From: Liolophura sinensis
Taxonomy: Eukaryota > Mollusca > Polyplacophora > Chitonida > Chitonidae
Direction: 5' to 3'
Assembly: GCF_032854445.1 (NCBI RefSeq)
Contig: NC_088302.1
Location: forward strand, 55,718,237-55,782,236
DNA length: 64,000 bases
In this document: positions 1 through 12,500 of the stretch, in pieces
Position numbering within the stretch: position 1 is the first letter of the stretch
Layout: the number at the start of each line of letters is the position of its first letter
Notes under the pieces: model-generated
Told to the model about the DNA's origin: nothing
Seen by the model: only the letters and a program-made list of their open reading frames with translations
Databases searched by the model: none
Made by a program: the position numbers and the translations under genes

Positions 1-321
1 GTTATATTAGGTGACTAATCCCAAGTGGGCATTCTTGTGACTTCTGGTGGACAGGGCACCAACAAAGGGGCAGTACAAAGATAGGAGTGAGGCACCCAGG
101 GTATTTCCTACTGTTCCACCCCAAATGTGCATCTCCCCCCCCCCCCCCAACTCACACAGCAAGCTTGGCTGATAGGGGTAATTGTCCCATCCCCATCTCC
201 CTACTCAAAACCTTCCTGCATCATCCCTCTGCTTAGTCTTCTTTAGTCAGGCCTTCTTACCTGTGATAAACTGCTTGTACTGCTGTGTTTGACATTGTCA
301 TGTCTTGGTTGTTGTCTGTAG
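1..321. other. Intron upstream of the first visible teneurin exon
   Basis: Noncoding. A 14-base C run lies at 135-148, a likely length-variable and error-prone tract. No start codon or exon for the teneurin N-terminus could be placed here. Confidence 0.5.
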
Positions 322-594
322 GTCTCACACCTGATGAAACTGCCGTCTCCCCTCTGGAAAAAATGGACCACTCCACCCGACTGTACAGCTACCTGAGTGG
401 CTCTGATGGTGATATTGAAACAGACAATCCTCTCTCCCCTCATAACCAACGGCAACAAAATTGGGATGGCCACTCGCAAAGTTCTGTCTCTTCAGAAGAG
501 TTGGGGAAACACCCCCGAGACAGCCGAATTTCACATTTAACTTTGTCAGACTCTGACGGAGAAAATGAGCTGATTCAGGCTTACAATCGAGGAG
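322..594 (+). CDS. Ten-m: Teneurin exon 1 of window: intracellular domain, Ser/Asp-rich part
   Basis: The acceptor is a T-rich tract ending tctgtag, and the donor is ggag/gtaatg. Entry and exit are both phase 1, length 273. It encodes a polar cytoplasmic segment (TPDETAVSPLEKMDHSTRLY near the start, then SVSSEELGKH and HLTLSDSDGENEL). It has no membrane or signal sequence, as expected for the cytosolic N-terminus of a type II protein. The exon enters in phase 1, so at least one upstream coding exon is missing from the window. The internal Met at 364 could start a shorter isoform, but nothing here requires it. Confidence 0.85.
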
Positions 595-3500
595 GTAATG
601 ATCGCTGTTCTTCCTACTGTACAGTAGTTGTTCTACTAACAAGTTCTCACAGTCTGTTTTTGCATCTTTGGTTCTTTCGTCAATCTAGGATTCTCTTTGA
701 ATCGAATGTTAAAAAGGAAAAAATTAAACCTGGACAAGAAGTTCAGAGATATTTCCAGACATTTGTCTTTTTGGGATGGGAATAAGTGTTACTAGTGGGT
801 GCTGTAACACCATGAGCATGTCGTGAGTGTGTTTGCATGATCTATATGTCTTGCTTCTCTTTGCTTCCTATTGCACGGTTTCTGTTGTGTTCTTGATTTT
901 ACTGTTGTCCTTATTAAGAATTTATGCGCTCAATCAACTTTTTTTTGCTGTATATTTTATATGTTGAGTATTTTCCTATAGGAGTTTTACTACTTGTTTT
1001 GCTTCCATGATAATCTATGAACCAAATTGACAGACAGGTTCATACATTGCTGATGTATGCGGACAGAGGTTGTGGCTTACATTAGTGTCCATGTGAAAGC
1101 TAAATTTGTCTATGCAGTGGTATGGCTGATAGGCATTGTCCATCAGAATGTGACATCAAAGTTTAAGATACCACAGTGGTGGATGTATCACACTTCAGTG
1201 GACAGTTTCCACAGATTTCATCCCATGAAAACATCAAACAGATTTTACAAAACCATCACATGAAATGTAGATAGTGCATGTATGGAAGATTTCCAAAGCA
1301 ATGATGTAGCCAAGTACAACCAATCAGAGCTTATTCCAGTCATTTAGACCAACCATCCAGAACTATAATGCAGTGTGGCAACCATTATACAGAGAATCCA
1401 ATGACAAAACCTGTTTGTCCTGAAAGAATAGCGCAAAATCTGATGTCTATCAGGGATTATGTACCAAGGCAAAATAATGTTTTGTTACCAATTCTTGTTT
1501 GTATTATATAATTGAAAACTAACTAAGCTTCTGTTGTGCCTCACGATAGATGTTAATGAGGCCCTGTCATGGTCTGCATGCAGTTTAAATGCCCCGCCCC
1601 TTGTCCCCACCCTGTGGGGTAAGTTAAGCATACAAACAGCACCAGCATGTATATAGAAAGGTAACAATGCTCTGTCATATTACCCAGTTTTTCCTTACTC
1701 CTTACTCCAAAAAGCAAAATGTCAATTGTATGCTTTTCTTAGAATTGTCTTTGAAGTTTCTGAATCTTCAAGGGAATGAGAGGGGGGAGGAGTCTGAAGA
1801 GACTAGATGGCGACAGTTTCACCTGTCAGCTTCGGGTCTGTAAGTGAAAAGAGTCTGCTGACATTGTTATTGATCTGGACTGATCGTAAGTAAGCAACTC
1901 AAGAGCCTAGTGTGCCTGCAGGGCCTGTTCGCCTCCCTCAACATCTCCCTGTACACAGTAGCCCTTACCTGACAGAGCTTAACTCCCCAGACCCTAACTC
2001 CAGGCCTTCGATTGCCTCCTGTCATGCTGGCCAATGACTTTTCTTCTATCTTTCCCGACCAATGCCTGTCCAATCGGTCTGTTGTAAACAAATCAGAAAT
2101 GATCGGGTGCCTTCTCTGATTTATCTCTATTCTTTGGCCTGTACACCTTTTTTCTTCATGTGTTCAGGCACAGACTGAAGGCTATTTTGGACATCGGCAG
2201 AACGGTTTGTGTAATGGTTTCGTTTATGGTAATCTCTGTCAGCGTGAGGGCTAGCTGCGTTTACCTTTTACAAAGATGTGCTGGTGTTTAACCGGTCATC
2301 CTGAATGCTTAATGAGATCTCCCAGACAGTGATTTATTGATTTAAGATTGCACAGTTCTCAGCATTAAATCTAAACTGTACTGACATACAAACAGTGCCC
2401 TGTAACCGAGATGATCTAGATGGATGGTCATTGTTCAGTTGGAATTAGTTGATCCTTAAGAGCAGCGCTGCCATATCCCAACTAATCTGTCTTTTCGGAT
2501 TCAGCTATGGTGAGTCCAATTATGTTACTGCAAGGGCAAACATTTCACTGTGGTATTCTCAAGGCTTTATCATGTCTCTGTAAATCTATTTGGCTGAAGT
2601 TTTCAATTTAATGAGAATCAACATTTGCTGATGGCATTACCAGAGCATTTACTCTTCCCAGCAGTCTTGTCATCGGTAAGTCGGGTTTATGTCCCTCTGC
2701 AGATCTTGTAGGTATTCTGAATCAATGACTGCCATTTCTGGCTTATTGAGCTGTGAAGTATTTATGGATTTTCTCAGATTCTCTCCATTTCTTATAACTG
2801 CCTCAGCTGCATTTGTTATCTGGAAGTACTCAAGAGATTGATTAATGCTCAGATTCATATTGGTATTCTGGTCAGTATTGCGTGGCCATTTTTTATATGA
2901 TAGTATTGGGTTTTGATAAAAGTTTGATTTAATGCATTCTGCTTCCTGGGTCATATGTTTTTGATATTGCAATTTTAGTGAAATTTTGAATCTTTTATCA
3001 GTCAGGTATTGTCATTTGTGGCAGATTTTACTGTTGCTATGTCTTTTCCTGGTAACTGATTATTTTCAGAAATATAAACTGTTGGTAGAGCGTGTGTAGA
3101 ATGTTTGCCTGTGAAAGGTTAGCATAGTCACTATGTGTGTTCGTAGGGTGCTACAATAACAGGATACAGTCACAGACAGATCCAAGACAGAAGGAGAAAT
3201 TCAGGTTGTTGAAGCTTCCTGGAGCCACGATTTGGCTTCAGCCCTCCACACGTGTTGTTTTTGTTCTCCACCCTGTTACAGTTATTGTCTTCAATTACCA
3301 TAGCTGCTGGCAGAGATAAACTGGACATGCTGGATACAAAAATGTCACTGGGTAGACAAACCAGCAGTAGGGCTAGCTGGAACAGGCTTTGAAGACTTAA
3401 TGTTGGCGTGCTGTTCTCTATGGCAGATCTGCAGCTAGGGCTGATGGTCAGATGGCCACTTAGACCTGCAAATGTCAAACATCCTGGTGCTAACTTCCAG

Positions 3501-6500
3501 CATTGCTTTCGGCTAGGATTTGTCCATTGGAAGCCAAACTGTTTGACATCTGGTAAACCAACGGACTCAGTGTTCAGAGCTCATCCTCTTTGTCTTGCCT
3601 TAGTCTCTGTCTGAGCAGTCCTCATTCTGATGGCGTGCCCGTGAGAAGAAGTCAAGACGGTAAAATATCAAGCTGCATGCCTACAGGGTATGGAGCAACT
3701 CTTTAACTCGGTGACATTGACCAGAGTGTGAGCTGGGCTCAGGAACCATTGATCAACATAAATTGGGGCTAAAGAGCTAATGTGATGCAATAAATGCTGT
3801 TTGCCGAAGGCAGCGTCTGCAAAAATGGTCCAGTAGAGAATTGTCATGTTCTTCTCTGAACCAGCACACCATAAGAAAACTCATTGTTAGAAAATTCCTT
3901 ACAGTCATTTAACAGAGCCAATGATCACTTAACTCAACCGTCCAAAAGGTCCTAAAAACATAAATCCCTGTTAATTTTCATGCCAGGAAATTCTCCAGGA
4001 TTTAATCCAAAGGCATTAAACTGACACTTGGTTCGTTTCTGAGAAGAGAGCCCATTTTACCCTTTTTGTTTTTGTTGTTTGCAGGAAATTCTCAGATTCC
4101 CCCACCCACTCTTCCACCACCACCTCCACCCCCACCAATAGAAGACATTCCTCAGAGGGTGCCCCCAGTCGCCCCTCCGCGGCAGTTCTCCCAGAAAGTG
4201 TTAGGACCCTCGTCAAGGGGAAATTACTCGGATGCAGAAACTGCAAGGCGTGGAAATTACTCGGACGTAGACAGGCGAGGGCATTACTCAGAAGGGGAAC
4301 CCAGCGAGTTTGATTACCTGGTTCAAACCTCTTCAGGCAACGTCTTTATTCCACCAGGTAGGCTAGCACCTGGCTTATTAGAAACGGTTCATTCAGCTGG
4401 TCTTCATCAGAACTCGGCTTATTGGTGTGAGGTAGAGAAATGTGAAGCTGAAGTCAGCTGAAGCATGTGGCTGCAGTAACTCCACAGCTACGTGTACTTG
4501 GCATGTTATTACAGGGCTGATTTTTGCCGGTGCCCATTGAGTCATGCATCATGAAGAGAAGGTTAATTGCTCAGTGTTAAGTTTACATCATCTTCTCCTT
4601 TCCTGATGTTTTTTTTCCTTGTAAAATTGTAGGCTTTCAGTTTGTCATACACTATTATTTCTTTGTTACATGGAGTATTATCTAATTGATACAACATGAT
4701 AGCAATGGACTATTGGCTAACTGTTGGTGACTTCATACTTAAAGTTGTAGTTTGGGCATGTCTTTAGATAGGCTTGGTTTCGCTACGTTTCTGACATTCT
4801 CTGCCAGTTTTTGTTTACCTGAACATTTCAGTAATAAACACAGAGATTTGCACAAATGGACACCTTTTAGCTGTGAATAGAGCAGTCTCTTTTGCCTTGT
4901 ATTAAGCTACATGTGATGAATTCATCTACTGTAGTTGTTTTGCTGGTTTTGTTGGACTATCTTGACATTAGTGACATGCTTAGCTTTGTTTCATTTGAAT
5001 TAAATTGGTATTACTCATAATAAGGTTTTGCAGACTTTACTTTTTCAGCAGACGCACAACCCCGATTTCCACGGACTGTCCCCAGGGCGGGGACAGTACC
5101 CCTCTCACGAGGAACTGTAGATAATCCTAACCAACCCCAGGGGGCCACTCTCGACGGATACCCAGTACAACTTTTTAATGCAGAACAACAGATGCAACAT
5201 AATCAGAATGTGAATGAAAGGTAATTTGAACATAAAAATGTTATATAGGCTTAATATTATTATTCCAGTTGCTTTTTAAAAATTACCCTGTTAGTTTGCT
5301 TGACAGAAAGTAACAACAAACAAATAAATCGTCATGCGTTCGTTTACAAAGTATAAAGTGTCAGTTGATGGCTGAAAAACATCCAACCTGTGTAAAGTTA
5401 CTTGCTGAAGCTTGAGGTAACTTTTTGATTGGTGAACAGAGTCAGGTACACATTTGGACAGTAATTACAGATTTATGTGCTGGCCATGCTCGAGGCTCAT
5501 CCTCACTGATATCCTCAGTCTCAATTTAATAATGCAATGAAAAACACCAATTACATTTAAGTGGATGAAAAGTTAAAAGAAAAAAAATTGAAAATCAATT
5601 ATAATTATCCATTGTGCATGAAAAACTTCTGGCTGGAATATAACATTGAAGAGAAGGATGATATTTGTTTTCATGGTGTTGGCCTCAAGATTGATGAGTT
5701 CAGTTAAAGATGATGAATGTGTTATCGCAATCAGTACTTGGGACATTTTCACACCATGGTTAATCAACTATGTGCGGCGATACAGACCTTACACAATTTA
5801 CCTTTTTACTTCTGTTTGATTGCTGCTCTCCAAACCAGCTTTTTGTCAATCTGGTAGACAGCTGGAAGGGTATGTCTACCATCGACCAGACCCTGGGGCA
5901 GAAGGAGAGCCTCACTGCCAAGTTTCCCTCCCTTCACGGCCAACCCCTCCCTCCCTTCACCGCTCAGCTGACTTCTGGGCAGCCTGAACAGCTTCTAACC
6001 AGTACATCCACAATTAGTTCTGGTTGACTAGTGCAGAGACAATGTGTCACAAGTTTTGTCATATCTCCAGCATCAGTGCCATTTTGCTGATGGAAAGCTA
6101 ACAGTGTAACATGGTAAATGACACTTTATTCAAACAGCCAATAACGATGTTTTCACACTTTGCCTAATTGAAGCACACATACTGCTGATCATGCATGCAC
6201 CCACTTTCCCCACGGATTGCCTCTGAGAGCAGGCTAAGCGATGCCCACCGCTCCCCATGCCCGACTCGACCCAACGCGCACTGGGCAACTTTCCAGGCTT
6301 TGTCTGGCTCCAGGGCATGGGCAATGCGTGTCAGAGACGAATGTGCTGCGGATCTAACGGTGTAAAGCTATTACTAATTTATAAAAGCCCTGTGGAGATG
6401 CCAAGGATAGAGAAGATGGTGGCCAGTTGAACCTGTAGCAGTGGGCGCTGTCTCGTTGAAATGACAGCTGCAAGCGCAGAGTCTGCATGTTAACACGTAA

Positions 6501-9500
6501 CAAAACAGCACCACCCTCCCTCCCAGACGCATGTCAAGTGATCAAAACACACCATGAACACTTCTCCCCAGCCCCTAAGAGCTGGTTCTACACAACCTGC
6601 CCCCACAGTCTGTACAAATGACTATTACAGAAGCGATAAAGATTATTTATTCATATCTAATGTGTGGTTTTGATGAGGGGGCACTAACATGGCTCATGAT
6701 TGTAACACTGTCCTGAGATGGTGGACACGTCTTCACTTTAGTCTCGCTTTGTCAAGACGTAATAATGCTCGCTCAACGTTTCCTGTCAAGCTTGTTGCTT
6801 AAGTCAGTTCCCTTGGAAAAGCACGCATAATAAGGTTCAGTTCAACCAGATGTTGGTGAGTCGTCTTGTAGCTTGAGGTATGATCAAAGCAGCTATAGCA
6901 GAGACAAGTGAATCAAATAAATGACACAAAAAATCAATTGATAAAAACTAATTTACAGTTGAGATAAACTACTCTAAGAAAAACTCTATTTTGCCATTTG
7001 CCTCCAGAAAAAAAAATCAGTTCTTCTCTTTAGCATTTTTGCTACCTTATCCTTGCATGTTTATGAAACCTGATGTTTTGATCATTCTGTTCTTTTTTTT
7101 TTTTTTTTGACCAGGCAAGCGTTCTCATTGCCCCAGTTTGGTGCTACTCCCACCATTCCATTATCGTCATACCCTGGAGTGAACAGCGATTACCCATACT
7201 ACTCCAAGTTCAGCAGTGCAAGTCACAGAATGAAGAAACAGTTGAAGCGCAAGTGCAGCTGGAAATGCACTGCATTGATACTTCTGCTGCTGTGTGTGGC
7301 CCTTGTGGCTGTTGTGGCATATTTTGCAAGTAAGTATGGTGGTGCACAAGGATTCATGCTTTCCCTAATTTTATTAGCTAATATTTATTCATGTTGTACT
7401 AAGAAATGACATGTACATAATGTTTACAGAGTTGAGTTATTTTGTCTTAAAACAAATTTTAGGGCTTTCATTAGGTGAAGAAAAAAAATTGAAAAAAACG
7501 ATTCCTTCTGACAGCTGATGTCTTTCAAAGACACAATAGATCTGTTTGCAAAGGTCAAATTTCACATTGCATTCAGCCTATCTTTTTATGTGTTGCTATA
7601 AAATGTGAAATGAAAGGGGTTCAGTTGACTGTAATCTGTATTGGACAAAGAAGAGGCCTCCCGAGAGTTGAAGCAGGGCATCTGGGTTATATCAAACTTG
7701 TGGGAATATTGGTTGTGATGGCTCACAGATAGAACAGGCAGTGGGCTACCCTGTGCTATCATGTACTGAGTAGCTGGGTGTGAAAGTCTTCTGCTGATAA
7801 GCAGATTCACTTGTTCTATTCATGAGATTTACAAGCTTTTTATGTGTCTATTTTGAGAAGTGTATGCCATATCTATTAAATGGCAGTTTATGTTTCCCCC
7901 CTGGGATGTCACATAATAGGAGACTAGAATGTAAGGAATCTTTCCCAAGACCCATATTTTGCCCTCTTCTCTTGTCTGCCATTGCACATTCTTGCCAGAC
8001 ATCTTGGCCACCCAAAAAAACACAATTGGCCATTCCTGAAGGGCTTCCCCCTGACTTCTAATGTTGGATAAGGTTGCCCCCTGTAAAGCAGAACAGGATT
8101 TAGTTCCTGTGCAGTTATTTGCCAGTGGAAATTGAACATTAATATCCATTTGGGTCAGTGAAAGTCGTGCTGTGGGGGTAGTCAGCGGAGGGGCGACCCA
8201 TGCCCACAAAGGGAGAGACCCCGGGTAGTGGGAGCCAAGCTGGTGTGCCTGATGTCTTACATAAAACCACCACGTCACCTCCATGGGAACAGGCATCTTC
8301 ACACGTCACTGGTGAAAAATAAAAAAAGAGAAAAACTGTGACAAAAAAAAAAAAAAAAAAATAGTGTTTTGGTGTGTTCAAGCGAATACCCAATGCTCCT
8401 GCCCAATGACATGAGATTATCTCCTTAAAATTCCCATCATTAAGGACTAATTATTTGTTGCGCCTATTCTTTGAGCTTGCAGGCCCCATTTATTATTCAT
8501 TGACAGTCTTCACATTTTTCTCTCCCTTAATTACATGTGCATTTTTCTCCATTTGCTGCAGATATTAAATATTTCAGTGGCGTGCATGTGCTGGGCTGGT
8601 TGGCAGGGTAATGGTGCTCGCATTTTCACCAGACAATTTGTAGCTTGACATCAATTATGCATAAATGCACGTGTAATGTTTGTTCACTCCAGAGAAAAGG
8701 TCATGAAATATTAATTTGAAATTTCAATTTTGAAAGCCTTTCGTTTAGGCCGATTAGGACAGTCGCCCCCACAGGAGCTCAGTTTAAATGTGGTTGCCAA
8801 TACAAACTAGATTAGGCCTTTTGGTCTTAATATTTTTTTTTGAGCAAATTCGTCATATTTGTTAAGCTAAATCTCATGTGCCATTTCTAACCCAGCCAGT
8901 GTTTGTCTTCACCATGAGTCTGAGATGATAGGAAAATATAAATTACAGAAGATGGATTGAAATAATCGCAGATCATGGTAATCCAGTGATATTATGAAAA
9001 GAGCATAAGTGAATAAAAGCCTTTTGTTGTAATAGTTTTCTGCTGACTTTTGTTCGATGCACAAAGATAATTCTTTGTCTGAGTCATAAATTAGTGTTCA
9101 TTGGGATGAATATTTAAGTTCATGTGCTCCAAGACACCAGACTTGTTTTTCTAGCCCAAAGTTTTTTTGAAAGATAATCTCTTATTTTTTGACTGATACA
9201 TGGAGAAATCTTTGTTATTAATTCATCCCATTCTGTCATATTTTTGTAGAAGATTTTGATTTATGTGAAATTTCTTCAAAAATTTTGGTTTTTGAAGTAA
9301 TGTTATTGTATGATGCTGCTTAAAATTTGGGGCAACAATAGTGGTTAAGAGAGTATGTGCATAACTTAATGATCACCTTCTGTTGTTAAACTCATTGTTG
9401 TGATGTAGCTTTATGGTCAGCCTCAATCCTTACTTTTCCTGGAGTTTATGAATCTCTATATGGAACTAATCTTCATCAGTGCTCTCTCCATAAGTCTCCC

Positions 9501-12500
9501 CTATGTTGTTCTCTATGATGTTGGCTTTATTTCCATGATTCTCCCCATAAATCTCCCCTATGTTGTTCTCTATGATGTTGGCTTTATTTCCATGATTCTC
9601 TCCATAAGTCTCCCCTATGTTGTTCTCTATGATGTTGGCTTTATTTCCATGATTCTCCCCATAAGTCTCCCCTATGTTGTTCTCTATGATGTTGGCTTTA
9701 TTTCCATGATTCTCCCCATAAGTCTCCCCTATGTTGTTCTCTATGATGTTGGCTTTATTTCCATGATGCTGCAGACAAGTTAATCATCATTTATCAGCAA
9801 CAGGGTTGAAATTAGTTGTTGGTGAAAGACTATAAATTGTACGCACAGTATCAATTTTTTTCTCTCCAAGTATGTATATGCTTATTTGTATAATCTTACA
9901 TTGTCTGTGGCAGATACTGTAGTCAAAGTTGTCGACCTTTAGGGTCACTGGCTTTGGTTCAACTGCAGGTGCATGTAAGGAGCTCCCAGTAGTGTCTGGT
10001 TTCCTTCACCCATAAACCTGCCCTCAGTCTTACAAGTAAAACATTCTTCAGGATGGTTCAAAAGTCCTGTCAACTCAATAAATTCATGTATTACATAAAG
10101 TGGTTTATGTTTCACCCCAATAATCATTACCACATGTTGTTTTGTTGTTTGTAGCTCTGTTGATGATAGAAGAAGAAGAGAGAGTGGACTGTAACTCTCG
10201 GACCAGTTATGGCGAAAACCCTAATTCTAACACATCGCATGCACCTGCCTGGCCCTCGTCAAGGTCTTATCAAGACAATTCAGGTTTGTTCAAAAGAAGC
10301 AGAATGAAAAAGTCAGAAGGCTGTAATTTTAATTGATGATTGTAAGGATTATTGGAAAAGGATTAAGAAAAAGGCATGTCTGTTTTTGTTTATCACTTTC
10401 ATTAAGATTGCAAAGGTTTTCTTTTTCAGCTCGTTTGTGACTTGAATTGGGATATATTTGGGCAAAATTGTGATACCTTCAGATGTTGCTATATCTCAGA
10501 ATTGCAACAGAATTGAACTCATGGTTGTCAAGGATTAAGTTGTACAAGTAACACATAACCCAGGGCTTACAGCTTGTATACATGTAGATCTAAAACTGAT
10601 TGTTTTTCAATTCCTAGGAAAACATTTACCTGCGGGTATTATTGAGCCCATCAAACTATTATTTATCTCTGATGTCTAGATCATTACAGAAGGCCAGGCC
10701 AGGCCTTAAATGGTCCCATTGCCGTCGTTCCATGGCTAAGTTGTCTGCCATGTTGTACGTTTGATGTCCCATGGGAAGGAAATAGTAACCATTCTCTAAT
10801 CATTGCGTCCTGGAGTTTCATCTTCACAATGCAGCAGAACAAAGGGATGGAGAGAGAGAGCAAACACATGTGTCACATGTTGTATTGTTAGTTGTTGAGT
10901 AAACCAATCAGTAATATATATCAGTCCCTTTGTCAATTCTCACACAGAAGCACTTTGTTCATGGCCCATCTTGGATTTCAATCCCAAATCCCAAACGAAA
11001 CAATCTGTAATGGCTTGATTCCCATCTGTAAATGGGGGTTCAAATTTATCGCTCATTGAATAGTTAGAGACATGTCTCTGACTGGATTAATTGATGGAGA
11101 GAAATTGTGTAAACAGTGCGCTTCAAATGGATTTTTCTTCTGAGATATTCTCAAGGCGAGAACAAAGCAACAAGCTGGCTGATGGGAGATGTTTTCTGTC
11201 AGAGTTTTACCCCAATCTGCTAATGCCATGCTAACAAATGTTTCTTCCATGGCTGACTTGGTTGTCCCAGTAATTATCACAGATTTAAGGTAGCACAAAC
11301 AGCAGGATGCAGGCTCAACCAATCCTCCACTTGTGTTGTTTGAAACCAAGTGTGAAGCCCTGGAGTGCCTTATAATTTCTTCAAAAAAGAGTGACAAGTG
11401 AACAGATCCTTGTGCCAGGGGTGTGTGGAAGCCATGGAAATGTTTGTCATCTCAGAGTCAACATAACAAAGCTTCTCTGTCTGTATTTATTCACTGCCAT
11501 GCTGGGTTTTTGTGTTGTCACTGTGGCTTGGGATTGTCCTAGAGCAAGGACCAAGTTGAACCATCTGGGTTAGTTTGAAGGTGCTATTCAGTAGTAACTG
11601 TGGGGCACACTTGACTAAACCTGGAGGTTATCATTTTGCCCTTATAAATATTTGGCACTCTCAGAAATGGTGGCAACATGTCATTTATCCAGGCTTACCA
11701 AATTTGTGATGACTGTGATTAGATTTTAAGTTGATAATATCAGTTGTGAAAATTATTATCAGTAATTTATTATTATGTAACATAAGCAACTTTCCATTCC
11801 AAAATTTCTAAGAAATTTGATGGAAACTACATTACACAGTTGGGGTTGATGAAGGAAATTTGTTTAGAAACGATAATAAGGTGAGGTAATTGCTAAACTC
11901 AGGTACAGTGTATGTGTTGCTAAAAAAAGACAGGGGTCATTGTCTTTAGTGTGCATGTGTTAAATTTGACTTGAAGCCTGGTGAACTGTCTTCCCAAACT
12001 GGTCATGACATATATCCACAAATATACTGGCTCCCCCAATAGTACTATGCACTTTAGAGCAGTGATGTTAAAGTTATAGGAAGCATTACTGGGTTATTGA
12101 CGATCTCTCCCTCAGGTGCAACAGAAGAATTTGGCTGGTGCGCTGTAAGACATTAGGATGGCACATTCACTGATAACCTGAGCTTTTCCCAGCCTCAGTG
12201 GTCGGTCTGTAGACAAACACACTGGCTGTTAAGTTGAGACTCTCTTAGCTCTTGAGGGACCCAAAATTTAATATCTCTTTGTTGATGCCAGAGGCGGGAA
12301 GGGCGACTTGCTTATCATGGTAGACAGGCAGGGGGAAAATGGAGAGACACTTTACAGCTGTTTGACAAACAGAGATAACTTAAGAGCAGAACTGCTGGGC
12401 TTTGTTAATGTTGGCTTGTAAATGCTCATCCCATGTGCAGGCTAACCAAGATATGTACAGGGTTAACCTTACATTACCTGGATGTGACCTGGAACTCCCA

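Noticed and set aside
2670-2972. A 100-codon minus-strand open frame
   Set aside because: AT-rich low-complexity composition, no domain, inside a teneurin intron; compatible with chance.
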